Assembly (NCBI GenBank): GCA_023052935.1
Contig: CM041292.1
Coordinates: 147,684,439 to 147,748,438 of the forward strand
DNA: 64,000 nt
Origin: Piezodorus guildinii
Taxonomy: Eukaryota; Arthropoda; Insecta; Hemiptera; Pentatomidae
Direction of reading: 5' to 3'
Part shown: positions 20,157 through 32,565 of the stretch, in pieces
Layout: each line of letters starts with the position of its first letter
Position numbering within the stretch: the first letter of the stretch is position 1
Notes under the pieces: model-generated
The model's database searches: none
Told to the model about the DNA's origin: nothing
The model's input: only the letters and a program-made list of their open reading frames with translations
Made by a program: the position numbers and the translations under genes

Positions 20157-21459
20157 CATGAGTTTACTTCATTTGTTTGAATGTTTTCATGAAGCAATGT
20201 TTTAATAATATTTACAAATATCGATATTTTAGAGTCAAGATAATTAAGATATTCCTTATATTAACTTTGTATACAGTAAGAGGTAAGTCCTAGAACATAG
20301 TTTATCTACCATGTCTTTACTCGTTCATTTGCAACTGTCTTTAATTCAGTCAAATACTGAAATAAAGTATTATAAATATGGATATTTTGCCGAAATTACA
20401 CTGGTACCGATTACGATCACGGAAATTTATATCGCTATCCTATTTCTAACAGACAGGTACGCACAGAGCATGTTAGTAACGTTAAAACTGTTACGAAATC
20501 AAAGCTTTTACCTCTGCCAAAAATTGCATAACGCTAGTAAAGAAGTTTTCACTTCAAAAATGTTTTCCTTGTTTTAATAAAACTAGTTTTAATTCAATTT
20601 GATTTTAATTTTCAAACGAAAATATAAATCCCCTCCCCAAAAAACAAACAAAAAAAAACAATAGTAATGTTCAGGCTCGAACAATTAGAGTCAGTACGAT
20701 TTATTTTTTATTATTATTTTTTTAAATATCAATTTCAACCTTTCCATAGCACAAAAACAATAAGCAAACGTGAAGAAGCAGTGTGAGGCATGATGAATGG
20801 ATCAGTGGTATCTGACTGACTATTGATTTTCGCCAAAGATCTCGTATCCAACATTTTAATCTCATCCTCGATTTCATTGGCATATCGGCTGCACCCATAT
20901 CGCGGATGTGTTGTATACGCATAAGTCATTATGGAATCGTAGAATAAAGAGTCCTTATGTGCTCGTCGAATGTTGTTAAGTGAACTATAAATGAAATGAA
21001 ATTAATAAATGAAAACAGTAAAGTTGAAGATGATCACATTCTAAAGATAAATGTTTCAATTTATCTATAGTGATTTCTTGTTTTCCCGGAATATATTCCT
21101 GTAGCTTTGAGGTGGTGCCTTCACTTGAAAGATTCCTAATCTTGGGATCCTAGTTACCGATACAAATCTACACAAGAGAAGCCCAGTACCTCCTCCTACC
21201 TGATAGAATATTCAATAGGAAACCATTCCTAACTCCCTGACCCCGTTAGAGCCTCCTCCACGAGTCCAGAAGTTCTCCCTCCGCGAGGTGACGGTTTGAA
21301 AACAAGCCCGTAGGGAAGTCTTGGTATCGCTGCAAGATATATTGCCGTCTTATTCCAATACTCTTATTTTCTTCTCCCTTTATCGATTACTTTGCAAATT
21401 TATGTTTTTGTTGTTTATATTAATCAGTAGCGATTCTGGAAGAAGGAATATATTTTGAA
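20157..21459. other. Unassigned stretch
   Basis: AT-rich DNA with a GC-richer block at about 21090-21340 (AGCCTCCTCCACGAGTCC, CCGCGAGGTGACGG). No long open frame or known repeat recognised. Confidence 0.4.
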
Positions 21460-21565
21460 AATCTGGTGAGCGCATCACACGAGTTTCATTTACCTATGTT
21501 GTTAAAATCAATTTAAGAGCTTTCGAAGAAAGTAAGAGTTGAAAAACTCTACTGAACTCTTCCTC
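21460..21565 (+). repeat. R900 repeat, 5' tip fragment
   Basis: AATCTGGTGAGCGCATCACA, then TTCATTTACCTATGTTGTTAA matches the first ~100 bp of R900; the remainder is missing. Confidence 0.65.
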
Positions 21566-21644
21566 CTGTACCAGAACCGAAAGCGAAACATCTTTCAAGA
21601 AATACTTATTATTTCATTTATTTACATAACCATATACACACACA

Positions 21645-21647
<3 letters not shown>

Positions 21648-21700
<53 letters not shown>

Positions 21701-21728
21701 ATATTTTTTTTTTTTTTTTTTTTTTTTT
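21648..21728. repeat. (AT)n microsatellite followed by poly(T)
   Basis: Interrupted AT run (about 21652-21703) directly joined to about 24 T. Confidence 0.9.
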
Positions 21729-21893
21729 CATACCCTCTTCAAAACTATTGGCATCCGCAGGAGCGTATGATTTTGTAAGCTAAAACAGTTGAGATTTAAA
21801 ACTTCTATTAAAGATCATGAACCTTTCTAAAATCTCAAGATGATTTAACATGAATATCTTAGGTATTAACTATACAATTAAATGAAATTTAGT

Positions 21894-22113
21894 AGGTATA
21901 AATAATCTGGAGTCAATATTTTAGTTTTGGCTCAAACTTGTAAGCCATCATCAGGACATTACTGAGCCATAACAAGCATATAATCTTAACATAAACTCTT
22001 TCGATTTATGCTTACATGGCTCAGTAATATCCTGGTGATGGCTCACAAGACTGAGCCGAAACGTCGGCAAAATTAAAATATTAAAAAATACTCCCAATTA
22101 ATTCTACCTACAA
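21894..22113. mobile_element. Inverted pair of Penelope-like element ends with decayed hammerhead motifs
   Basis: Left arm (21894-21968, minus sense) and right arm (22017-22113, plus sense) are diverged inverted copies: GGCTCAGTAAT, CCTG(A/G)TGATGGCT, GAGCC(G/A)AAAC, then AAAATATT and TACCTAC. Hammerhead ribozymes with CUGANGA...GAAAC cores are known in Penelope-like elements. Here the right arm reads CTGGTGA..GAAAC and the left CTGATGA..AAAAC, so each has a core substitution and is probably inactive. No RT or GIY-YIG frame lies between them. Confidence 0.5.
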
Positions 22114-23728
22114 TAATTTCTACAGTCGACTACACACCCTTAATAAATGAAATGTAATTTAGTATTGTGCTTTTACAATTAAATAAGTTGTAATTTAATA
22201 TGGAACTAGGGCATACGTTACATTAAACTTAACTTTAAGTAATAAAGACCAAATTATACGCCATCTTATAAACTGGCTATTTACGCTCCTAATATTTATG
22301 TGCCTACTATGAGACTTTTAATTCCTTCCTTGTTAAAAAAATATATATCTTTTCTTCAAGTGGTGTTAACTTAGTTAATGTTGTAGATTTATGAATTCAG
22401 TAAAATATTTCACTAAAAATTAAAAAAAATATTCTGTTCCAGAAAATTCATACTTATTAAAATTATTACTTAATTTCTATCGTAGAAAATATCTTATTTA
22501 ATATTTTTCATATATCTTCTGTCTGATTTATGAAGTTGACTACTAAAGTTTCTTATAAATGGATCTGACATATTATCATACGCTTAATGATTTATATCAT
22601 CAACAAATAACATTACATTAATAAGTTTAAATGTTTTGTTTTAGGGGCATAAATCATTAAATTTTCAAAGATCTTGAGTTGTAAATATTAAATATTTTTA
22701 AAGGTTTCAGAGGAGACAATAGAAGATGGGCATAAAAAAAAAACAAAAAAACTTGCTTCTCTCTCTCTCTATAAATTAAGTAATGTTTAACAACTTTCCA
22801 AGCTTAAAATTCTATGAGCGCAGCCATTGTATACTCCTGAATAATCAATTTTGCAATAGGTAGCCTTTGTTTTGATATCATGTTGGAACATGCCCAACAA
22901 AAATTCATTTCAAAATACTTTATAAAATTACTATATTTATGTATTACAGAGATTAAATTTTCCTTCGATACTTTTTATACTTTATATAAAAATTTCATCA
23001 TTAGAATTTTCAGAATATAATGAAAGGAATATAGGTCAGAAGTCTGGAGGATGGTTCTGTTCAATGAAACGATTCTATGGCTGATTCATCTTTGGGATGG
23101 CATTGATATCGATCTAATGAGAATAAAATTATGATAATTACATTAACTTGGACTTTCCTCTATTCTAATATATTTGGATATTAAATTATTTTTACCTGTA
23201 TTTTGTAAAAGTTAATGCTTCACTTAAATTAACTGGTAAATAACGTGTCATTCAAAGTATTGAATTGTTATAGGTAATAATATTACTTATGGACATTACT
23301 CGAAATATAATGCTATCTATTGTTTTGTATCGTAATATTAATTTGAATTAGGAATCGTCATAGTGCTGCAAAGCTTGGCCAAGTGCCATCGAAAGAAGTA
23401 AGTGATAATTATAATCGTTGACAACAGCGTGTGTGGTAGAACTTCTAATTTAAGTTTTCCCCGGATGACTTTTGTAAAATTTGTTCAAGATACTAATGTT
23501 ATAAAATAAAAATTTATATCTAAATTTTAAAATAATAATATTTTTTTAAACATTTATCTCTACAATATCTTTGATTAAAAAAAAAAAAAAATCAACTCGA
23601 TCGGAGATCATTTTTCAAGTTCCGATATATCTTAAACCTATTATTATAATTTTAAACACAAAATATTAAAAATAATTCTCGGACATTTTTCACTCCTAAT
23701 TATGGTTTACTTTTTTAATAACTTTATA
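22114..23728. other. AT-rich stretch, nothing recognised
   Basis: No open frame of note; short (CT)n near 22756-22770. No repeat boundaries seen. Confidence 0.4.
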
Positions 23729-23966
23729 AATAAATGTAGTCAATGGTTCGGGGTTTTTGCCCCATTTCCAAGACTTTTAATATATTAGTAATAATTATTG
23801 ATACCATTGCTATGTGTCACTTCCAAATGAATTTTATTGGTTCACTCATTCATTCAGAAGTAACACAAAGAACTGTTGCTAAAATAATTTTATTAATAAT
23901 TACGGCACATACATTAAAAGTCTTGAAAATGTTGCGAAAACCCCCAAAACTTTGACTACATTTATT
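23729..23966. mobile_element. 238-bp MITE with ~53-bp imperfect inverted ends
   Basis: AATAAATGTAGTCAATGG...CAAGACTTTTAAT at 23729-23781 is mirrored at 23913-23966 with about nine mismatches. The interior is AT-rich and non-coding. The 70-codon frame inside is a by-product of the folded sequence. A mariner-like affinity is possible but not shown. Confidence 0.65.
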
Positions 23967-24389
23967 AATGAAGTTCTTAACGGAATATAACAAAATTGGT
24001 CATGAAAAGTGGTCAATTATTTTTTTTTTTAATTCAAACTTCCTTAATTTAAGTAAATAGATGTAATTCAATTCTCATTGCTTCAGATATCTGTCTTAGA
24101 ACATCTCTTACAAATCTTATAAACTTTTACTTCAGAAGGTCAGAATTATTTGATTTTTGCCGAAAAGATCAACAAAACCAATTGTACTTTTTAACAATCT
24201 GGGAGTATTAGACTCTCCTGAAGCACACTCGGCCTATATAAACTAAATGTCAAAAAATTGAGGGGGAAATACTCGTCAGAAGAGCGTGTATACATAATTA
24301 CCTATACATAATAAAGTCTTCTTTATTGGTTATAAAGGCACAGTTCTTTTCTTTTTTTCAACTAGAGAAGTGATCAAACATTTATATAT
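23967..24389. other. AT-rich spacer
   Basis: Nothing identified. Confidence 0.35.
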
Positions 24390-24741
24390 AATTTTTTTTA
24401 TTTTTTTTTTTATTCGTATATATTACAATTTGTCATAATAGACAATAATAATAGTGCTACAGGATCTCATTCATACAATATTTACAATATAAACAGAAGG
24501 AAAGTCAAATTACATAAAATAAAATCAAAATAAATAAACGTATACAATAACAAAATTTATAGACAAAATAAATACAAATAAATGAAGTTAACAAATAAAT
24601 AAACAAAACATGTCACATTCATACCTATGTATAATATTTACAATCAGCTCGGGAACCCCAGACGGGGCTTGTCCCCCCACTTGTGGAAGGACAAGCAGAT
24701 TCAAAAGGATCCCAGCGCCTCCCTCTCAGCCGCATCACTGG
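24390..24741 (-). mobile_element. 5'-truncated LINE, 3' UTR only (same family as 55779-56818)
   Basis: The reverse complement reads CCAGTGATGCGGCTGAGAGG, GGCGCTGGGATCCTTTTG, GTGGGGGGACAAGCCCCGTC, TATTGTATGAATGAGATCC and ends ACGAATAAAAAAAAA. This matches 56450-56790 closely. No coding sequence remains; truncation is just inside the 3' UTR. Confidence 0.88.
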
Positions 24742-25431
24742 TATATAATTAGTAATTAAATATTGTCCTGAACAATAAAAAAATTATATAAGGTAATCAT
24801 GCATTTGTAAGTTAGAAATGCAAGTTCATGAAATAAATTCCATTTTATACTTCTAAGAAGTTCATGAAATGGTAGTGTGTGAGCCGTTCCTCTTTAAATG
24901 TTCCGTTCAAGGATATAAGAAGTTGAAAACAATTAAATATAAATTAAAAACTCGCATCAATCCCTTGAATTAAATTACTCTTTAGTGCAAGATGCAAGTA
25001 GGGCTTGAGAATCAAAACAGCAAGTCAATTTTTTAGGAATTAAGTTCTTACCCTACAGCTTTTCGAACCCTAAGACAATCAGCTTAAAAGCTGCAACTTC
25101 AAGTCTCCTTCATTTGTTGCCGATGGGTAATGGCGCCTTTGATAAAGGGATAATGACTTGGACTTTTTATTGATTACACAGCCTAATGACTCCTATGCCA
25201 CAAAATGATATTAAAGAATCATCATATAAAATACATATATATTCTATGTTTTGAGAAAAATTGTTAAGATTGTTGCTATAGCTTTAATAATTATTTAAAT
25301 GAAGGTTAACTCTAGAATAATTAGGACAACAGTTTTGGATTGTAAAGGAGCAAACTATTGCTTTATTTTACCAATATGGTCTTTAAAGGAATGTATTGGA
25401 ATGTGGTAATATAAAGTTCAACAAGTTTAAA
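24742..25431. other. AT-rich spacer
   Basis: No coding or repeat structure recognised. Confidence 0.35.
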
Positions 25432-26331
25432 AATCTGGTGCGGCCAACACACTTAAATGACTTTCACTTAAATCCGTTTTTAAAATCGATTAAAGAATTT
25501 CCAAATATAGTTAGAGAAAAAACTACTGTAACCATTAAACAATTAATTAAATTGAATTATTAAAGAACAATGTGTTTTTTTAAAAACTCTATTATATTAT
25601 TGTGTAAAATAATCAGTTTTATCGGCTTTTTATCACTCTATATTCAATTTTACAAGCTTGTGTATAAGTTAATATATTTTCTGAAGTGTTTCTTTTTCAA
25701 ACGGTATATTATACGTCTATATTACTGTTCTTATGCTAAAAACCAAATTGGCACGCTGTGATTCATTGACAAGCCGCCAGGTTGCAATCCGGTCAACGTG
25801 AATTTCCCTTTTCGGGAACCCAAACAACAGTCAGATTTATCGGCTTTACATCACTCTCCATTACCCTTTACGATTCCGTGTATCAGATAATATTTTTTCT
25901 AAAATCTTTAGGTATCTCACTGTATATTATACATCTATATTACGATTGTTGTGTTCAAAAACACAAAAAATGCATAAACAAATATTTGCTCATTTTTCTC
26001 CTTTAGTTGTTAATCAAATTCGCTCAATGTGCATATTTAGCTGTTAATTATCAATTGTAAGACTATTATATAGTTATTTTTATAGAATCTATATTAAATT
26101 AAAGGTACTTTAAATGAAGACAATTTAAAATACCGGCATCTAAGCCCTGTCATACTATTTCAATCAGAATAAAACCTACATAATATAAAAGCCCATTTAA
26201 TTTTACAACCATATAGCGACTTTAATCAAAATCGCTAGAGCTGTTTTTGAGAAAATTATAAAAAGGTGCAAAATGCCTCATATAAATAGCACTTCCACAG
26301 CGGAGGTAAGTGTTTCGCACATCAGATTTTT
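25432..26331 (+). mobile_element. R900 interspersed repeat, copy F (variant 3' end)
   Basis: Begins AATCTGGTGCGGCCAACACA and shows the usual landmarks (AACAATGTGTTTTTTTA, TCAAACGGTATATTATACG, AAAGCCCATTTAATTTTACA, GAGAAAATTATAAAAAGGTG). It has an internal ~90-bp repeat of the 'ATCGGCT..TATATTA..TACATC' block. Instead of the standard 3' end, it stops after ATAAATAGCACTTCC and is closed by GGAGGTAAGTG...CAGATTTT, a decayed inverted copy of the R900 5' end. Confidence 0.7.
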
Positions 26332-26394
26332 CAAAAAATGTTCAGTAAACGTTTAATTTCTTTCCAAAGCCAACTAAAACGTTTTTTTTTTCAT

Positions 26395-26840
26395 AACGTA
26401 AAAATTTATTTCTAGATATCAATATGGAAAGGATCATATGTTGCTCCTACTACAGCTCGATCCTTTCGATAAAGCATATCTTCGAGGAATGCCCCTATCA
26501 CACTCCCATTTTCAATAGAATGGGTCTGACTCCAACCTTAATAGATAGACAATAAATCGTTAATAAGTACAGTTTTCAGATTTTTAAATTCACTTAACAA
26601 ATCTATACAATAGCTATTATCTCTCTATATTTTTGTTGCATTTATCACTTAAAATAATATTTTTATTACATTATTATTTCACGATTTATTACTAACATTA
26701 ATTATTAATGTAATTGGAACTTTTTTTAATTATTATTTTATTCATGTTAAAATAGAACTCCTCTTCTCTAAATATATGCAATTAAGTGAATTTATAGGCG
26801 TTGATGACTTCAGGGTTTTACAATAAACAAATAAGAATTA
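26395..26840 (+). pseudogene. 5'-truncated LINE tail with a Cys/His motif and I/Jockey-like 3' end
   Basis: A frame near 26460-26550 reads SIKHIFEECPYHTPIFNRMG, the same region as SINHIIQECPYYRPQLHRMG in the LINE at 56230-56300, so it is the post-RNase H CCHC-like tail of that group. The 3' UTR ends GGCGTTGATGACTTCAGGG and TTTTACAATAAACAAA, matching the end near 57085-57110. RT and most of RNase H are absent. Confidence 0.6.
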
Positions 26841-26879
26841 AATACATTTTATAAAGAAAAGATTAGTGAGAGGTTACCT

Positions 26880-27560
26880 GTAAAATTCTCCTTGATTGGA
26901 TATCTTGTAGTATCTAATGGAAATCAAACTTTATAATCGTTTATCCTTTAGTAAAACCCCACTAATACCTGTAGAACTAATCCGATACCTAGGACTTCAT
27001 CTTGAAAAACGTCTTACTAGGAATCCCCATACGAGGCTTATACGACAAGAAACTGCCCGTAGATACCGATTCCTACAACACTTACTCGATAAACGTTCAA
27101 AACTTCCGATTTATTACAAAAAGTTTATTTATGATACCATCATCAGACCCTTCTGGACGTATAGAATCGAGTTTTGGGGCTGCATTAAACCATCTAATCC
27201 TCTCTCATTCAATCCTTACAATCCAAAATCCTTAAATGCTCCTAATTCCGTTACGAATAAAATCATCCATAATGATCTAAATATCCCATTTGTCGCAGAA
27301 CTATAAACATACATACCTATTTTGATTCCAAACTCCTAATCCTCGCGAATTTACACACACACTATTGCAGTACACAACTTATCATTCTCATCTATTCCCG
27401 ACAACCTTCCGATGCGATTATAAAGACGTTGACCTCAAGACCTTATAACTTAAATTGACATTGAAGTGCTACGCTTGGAAGTTTCTTCACAAGATATTTT
27501 CACGCCCATTAATGTAAATTAAACCATTTACTTATTGTATTTATTATAACTGCATTTCTA
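26880..27560 (+). pseudogene. Jockey-like ORF2 C-terminal fragment
   Basis: A 129-codon frame (26917-27306) contains RYLGLHLEKRLTRNPHTRLI, then RSKLPIYYKKFIYDTIIRP and FWTYRIEFWGCIK. These align with RYLGLLLDKRLTWNPHTRLK and LKPIWTYGLELWGTAK of Jockey element 2, the region after the FADD box. HNDLNIPFVAEL is the matching C-terminal block. No catalytic RT motif remains. The 3' part to about 27560 looks like a UTR ending near CAATAAAATG. Confidence 0.8.
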
Positions 27561-28339
27561 AATATCAATAAAATGTTTAAAAAATGTTGATCAGTTATTA
27601 CTATAAAAGTTTTTACGTGAGTTTGAAAAATAGATTAACATATGGCTATAGGATTAGAATGCCATACTATGTATCGTTAGAAAGAGGTATCGCTTTAGGA
27701 TCCGGTACTGGAGGAAGAGTTCATATCCACATTTCATATCTCACGCCATAACGCCTTCAGATCACGTCTTCTCTCACCCCCATTTTCCTTTTTTCCATCC
27801 GAATCAGATATTCATCACCATGGCATGCCTTCCTGTAGTTTAAGTACTGAAGTCTTTGAATAAAAATGCCACCTTAGGAAGCTAATACATTTTTTTTTAT
27901 TTACATTCGTATCATCAATTTATTTACATTTAATAATCAATCAAACCATTTCTAAAGGACACATTTTAAGGTAGAAAATTTTCTATTTTGTTTGTATGTT
28001 TACAAGGCTTCTCTATTGAATATAAACGAAACAATTATGATCTGATTTTACACCGCGAAGTAGGAATTTTTTTTTATAAAAAACCTGTAGTACCATTTTC
28101 GCGCTTTATTTCTCTCTACATTTACATGACCGCAATAAAGTAATTTAGTATGATAGGTTTTAAAAATAATTGTGTGGCACATTTTAACTCAACAACGTTT
28201 CATTTTCCATCTCCAAATATGGATAACAGTTATTTTTGAAACCAATAAATAAAATAATTTGCTATTTACAAAGGAGTGGTATTGGTTACTCCGAGGTGGT
28301 ATTGGTCATCCACCGCTTGGGAGTCAGAATCTGTTGCAA
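27561..28339. other. AT-rich spacer
   Basis: Nothing identified. Confidence 0.35.
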
Positions 28340-29000
28340 CAACAAATACACGGTTCAGCGAATAGCTCTACCCCGGGTCACCAGAGAACTGAAGAGTGTC
28401 TCATGAGGCGGTGCAGGTATTAACAGGAGATATACCAATAGACCTTCTCCTAAGAGAAGAATATTATCTATGTAAAATCAAGAAAGAAGGTATGGCGGAT
28501 CTACCTGACAATATCTAAGAGTGAGGAGATCACCATAGAGGAAAGGAACTATCGGTGGGTGACTACGTCAAAAGGTGCTGATCTAAGAACGTATTTCCCC
28601 ACCGTCGGATCAAGACTGAAAAAAACTTGGATCTTCCCGGACTACTGGGTTTCACAGTTCCTTACTGGACATGGCGATTTCCGAGCAAAGCTTGTTAAGC
28701 ATGGGAAAATTATCAGTCCCCTAAGCTCCAGTTGCGAGATTCCGGAGACTGTTTAGCATTTTCTTGCCTGCGCCGCTCATGAGACACTGAGAACGAAGCT
28801 TCTGAAGGACATAGGCCCTCTACGTCCTGACGGAGAGCAATATTAGTCACCTGGTAACCGAACAAACCTAGCCATACTACAAAGCCTTCATGTACGGATG
28901 GAAAGGTCATATTGTTCCAAGCCACTTCACCCTGGGTAGGAGAGAAGAATGAAGATAGCCTCCTAACAAACTCTGAAGACACAATAGCATGCTGTGTGCA
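28340..29000 (+). pseudogene. R1-like LINE ORF2 C-terminal fragment, several frameshifts
   Basis: Consecutive pieces in changing frames read VLTGDIPIDLLLREEYYL, then VSQFLTGHGDFRAKLVKHGK (28559-28756), then SCEIPETV, and after a stop HFLACAAHETLRTKLL. The order 'LTG.PPLDL..RE', 'FLTGHG.F...L', 'ETV.H.L' is characteristic of the C-terminal third of R1-clade ORF2 proteins. RT and endonuclease are missing. At least two frame breaks and stops make it dead. Confidence 0.7.
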
Positions 29001-29450
29001 CAGCTATTTATGCAATTAGTTACATAGAGCTGTGGATTGTAACATAGTACTTGCTATAGCTGCAAGTACCCGTATTGCCTTCATTATGGTTGAGAAGGGT
29101 TTAAATTAATAATAAATAACTGCGGGTAAACTGGCAGTGTCCAATACGAAGCTGGCATAAAATTATCTCCTGTTTTCTGGAAATCCTGTTGCTCATGGTC
29201 CATTTTTTTGTATTTTTTTATATCCAACAGTTTATTCACATTGTTTCCAGATTTTCGAGAAGATTTTTCTTCAATTGGTTGGTTTTGCCTTTTATTACAT
29301 ATACTTTTTTATAATATCAAATGTTACACTAATTGTGTTTAATCTCATTTATTTATCTTTATATAGCATGTATGGTTGCAAAATAAATTATTTAGATTTT
29401 AATTTACTATTCATAACGAACATTTTTAATTAACAAATATTTTGGTTCGG
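29001..29450. other. AT-rich spacer
   Basis: Nothing beyond the presumed 3' remains of the R1-like fragment. Confidence 0.35.
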
Positions 29451-29454
29451 TGAC

Positions 29455-29575
29455 CACACGATACATACCAGTTACGGGTTAAAGCTGGAAATGGAAAATT
29501 GATGAACCTCACTGTACCATCGTCCGATTAGCCACCGTTAAATTAGTGGCGTTATATAAATAACGAACAACCCAG
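29455..29575 (+). repeat. Diverged family 1 SINE tail
   Basis: CACTGTACCATCGTCCGATT, AGCCACCGTTAAATTAGTGG matches the SINE 3' part (CACTGTAGCATCGTCCGATT, AGCCATAGTAGCATAAAGTG). The head is not recognisable. Confidence 0.6.
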
Positions 29576-30352
29576 TATTAAGAGTATGTGTGACATTCCT
29601 ATGATAATGATGTTTATATGAGAAAATCCACTATTCTTTAAATATATGCCGGATTTTTAGTTGATGCGTTATAATCTTCAAATAACATAAACATATGTAT
29701 CCCATAAAAAAAAAAGTTTCAGTCTTTAAGAATCATGTTTTAAATTATAAATATGACTAATTAATAAGCTGAACTGCAAATTAATCTGGTGTAGAACATT
29801 GAGATTGAAACTCATTTAGCACTTACGAATCCAAAATAACCCTTATATAAATTCCTGAATTTATTCTAAACCGTTACCAGAAAGAATAAAAAGAGCTCTT
29901 AATATGAAGATGAAGAACAAAGGCGGTTTTTTGGACGCTAATTTGGTTTAACTCAATTATTAAACTAATTTAAATCCATTTAATCAAAAGAAAATGCTCG
30001 TTGGTACATATTAAGGGGAAAAAATGTGCGTGGCGATGGATTGAAGAAAAAAGTTGCGTGTGAAGCGTTAAATTGCTGGGAGGGAGTATCTGTTCCAGAC
30101 CAAACCGGCATTAAATTAGCACAACACCTGCCCTCCATTGCTCTTAACCTCACCTCGCAAATGTTTAACCCTTAACCTAAAGTGGAGCACATTTAATTTT
30201 AATGTCCTCATTAACCAAGTTTCAATTCTTCTTTCCTTTTACAAAACATTTATTTCCCTACTTTTTAAACTTTGTTGTATGTGAATTTTACAGGATTTAC
30301 TCGGAAATAAATACATAGTTATGTTACTAATCTACATTTTATATATGTATTA
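29576..30352. other. AT-rich spacer
   Basis: No feature recognised. Confidence 0.35.
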
Positions 30353-30525
30353 TTGTTAAAATTTTTTTTTTTTTTTTTTTTGTCATTAATGATTTTATTT
30401 GCATCTGTAAAATGTTTACAATAAGCAAATGGGATTTTATAAACAAGGAGACATGGCATGGTTAGGCATGAGGGAGACAGCACCCAGTGGTGCATCCTCC
30501 TGACATTCAAACAGGATCTATTATT

Positions 30526-32565
30526 TTAGGCTAGGAGGTCCCTCATCCAACTCCTTTTCAGTCTTCGCCGAGTTATGTCAGGGATGTCAGTTGTAGCCAT
30601 ATTTTGAACAAATTGGTTAGTGTGTCCATGTAGTTTGTCGTAAAATCTTTTGTACGACATTCGAATGTGGTTTGTTGCAGTCGGAATGCGTAAGTCGATA
30701 TGAAGAGTATCGTTTGAAACATAAGGTGGTGAGTTCGTTGTCAGTCTTAAAAATTTGGATTGAAAGGTTTGTATTTTTTGAATGTGTGTCTTTTTAGCAG
30801 GTCCGTAAATTTGGCATGCGTAAGTCCATATAGGTTTTAATAAATAAGTATATACGTTAAGCTTCTGTCTTATGCGTAATTTAGAGTGTTTATGTAGAAT
30901 CGAATATAATAATCTGAGTCGAAAGTTTAAAGTTTTGCGTTTTGTTTTGACGTGTGGGCCCCATGTCAATCTTTTGTCAAAGATTAGTCCTAAGTACGTT
31001 ACTGTATTTGTTTGTGGTATCTGGTGGTTGTCTATATAAACTGGAGGGCAGGTTCCGTGTCTTAAAGTAAATGTAACATGTTGTGACTTGTCATGGTTAA
31101 TTTTTAATTTCCATTTCTTACACCAGTTTTGTACATTGTCCAAGTGGTGTTGTAATGTCATACTGGTCTGTATTGGGTCTGTGTTTCTCGTAATAATAGC
31201 AGTGTCGTCGGCATATGTCGCAGTTAGGATGTTTTGGTCTGTTGGTAAGTCATAAGTGTATATAAGGTAGAGGAGTGGGGCCAGGATAGAACCTTGGGGA
31301 ACACCTGCACAGATTGGTTTTATTGATGAGGTCTCTGAACCCTGTCGGACAGAGAAGAAACGGTCATGAAGAAAAGACTGTAGAACTAAATAATATGTGC
31401 AAGGAAGAATAGGTTTCAGTTTAAAAAGAAGACCCTGGTGCCACACCCTATCAAAAGCCTGAGTAACATCCAAAAATGCCCCAGATGCGTATTGTTTTAG
31501 TTCTAGAGCAGTAGAAATAAAGTCAGTAACTCTGTGTAGCTGTTGTGTTGTGGAATGAGAAGATCGAAATCCAAATTGGTGATCTGGTAATATGTCTTGA
31601 TCTGTCAGTATGTTAATAATGCGTTCGTGCAAGAGTTTTTCAAATATTTTAGAACATACCGGAAGAAGGCTAATAGGTCTATAAGAGTCAGGTCTATGTT
31701 TGTCCTTGTTGGGTTTGTGTACCATTAAAATTGTAGAATATTTCCATTGAATAGGGAATTTAGTTGTCCTGAGTATAGCGTTGTACAGTGTTGTAAGAAA
31801 GACTAAAGCTTTTCTGGGGATTTTTCGAAGTACCTCAGCAGTGATAAGTTCATCACCAGGAGTCTTCCTTTTTGGCATTTTCATAATCTGTCTAGATACT
31901 TCGGAAGGAGTAAAGGATTTTGGCGGAAGAGACATAGGAAGAGGGGAGTCTAAGAATTTCTGCACATAATTTTCGTGGTGTATGTCTGTTAAGTCTATGT
32001 GAGGATGAAAAACAGTTGAAAGGTGGTCAGAAAAAAGTGCGGATTTCTCTCTGTCCGACACAGCCCAGGAACCATCGTCTTTTCTCAATGGGACAGATAC
32101 TTCGTGATGCTTTAGAAGTCGCTTAGTATGTCGCCAAAGGCTGTTGTCATCCGTCGTCAAGTTTTCCAGATAGATGTCAAAATTAGTTTGTTTAAATTTC
32201 CGTATTTCTCTTTTTAGTTCGTTGTTAAGTTTATTAAAAAGTCGTCTGTCAGAAGGAAGTCTGTTGGTCTGCCATAGTTTTCTTGTCCGTCTTTTGGCTC
32301 TGATTAAGTCTCTGATATATTGAGGGTAGGACGGTGAGCTTACTGTTTGCCTTATTTTTGTCTCTTGTGAGGACCAAGCAGCTTCTTGAATAGTTGTCGT
32401 GAAGAGTTCAACCGCTTCTTCCAAATCCTTTTCGGTTTTTAATGCTTTAGGAACGGTCAGCTGGGCATTAATTCGTTCAGAAAAAAGGTCCCAATTGATG
32501 ATGCCATATGTAAGCGATGGTTTTTTTTCCACAAAGGATTTTTCCACCCCCAACATCAAGTTCAC
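30526..32565 (-). pseudogene. Reverse transcriptase region of Jockey element 1 ORF2
   Basis: A 679-codon uninterrupted frame. RT fingers and palm occupy roughly residues 270-560: SYRPISLLPVCSKIFEKLL (~295), FGFRSSHSTTQQL, the first catalytic aspartate in FLDVTQAFDRVW (~364), GVPQGSILAPLLY (~421) and the active-site box YADD at 451-454. TYLGLIFDKRLTWGPHVKTK and the C-terminal HIDLRIPT region follow, ending RSWMRDLL. There is no RNase H, as is usual for Jockey. The protein nicks target DNA and primes reverse transcription of its own RNA. All RT motifs are intact, but the frame is detached from the endonuclease by shifts near 32565. Confidence 0.95.

Noticed and set aside
23743..23955. 70-codon frame
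   Set aside because: Arises from the inverted arms of the MITE, not a gene.
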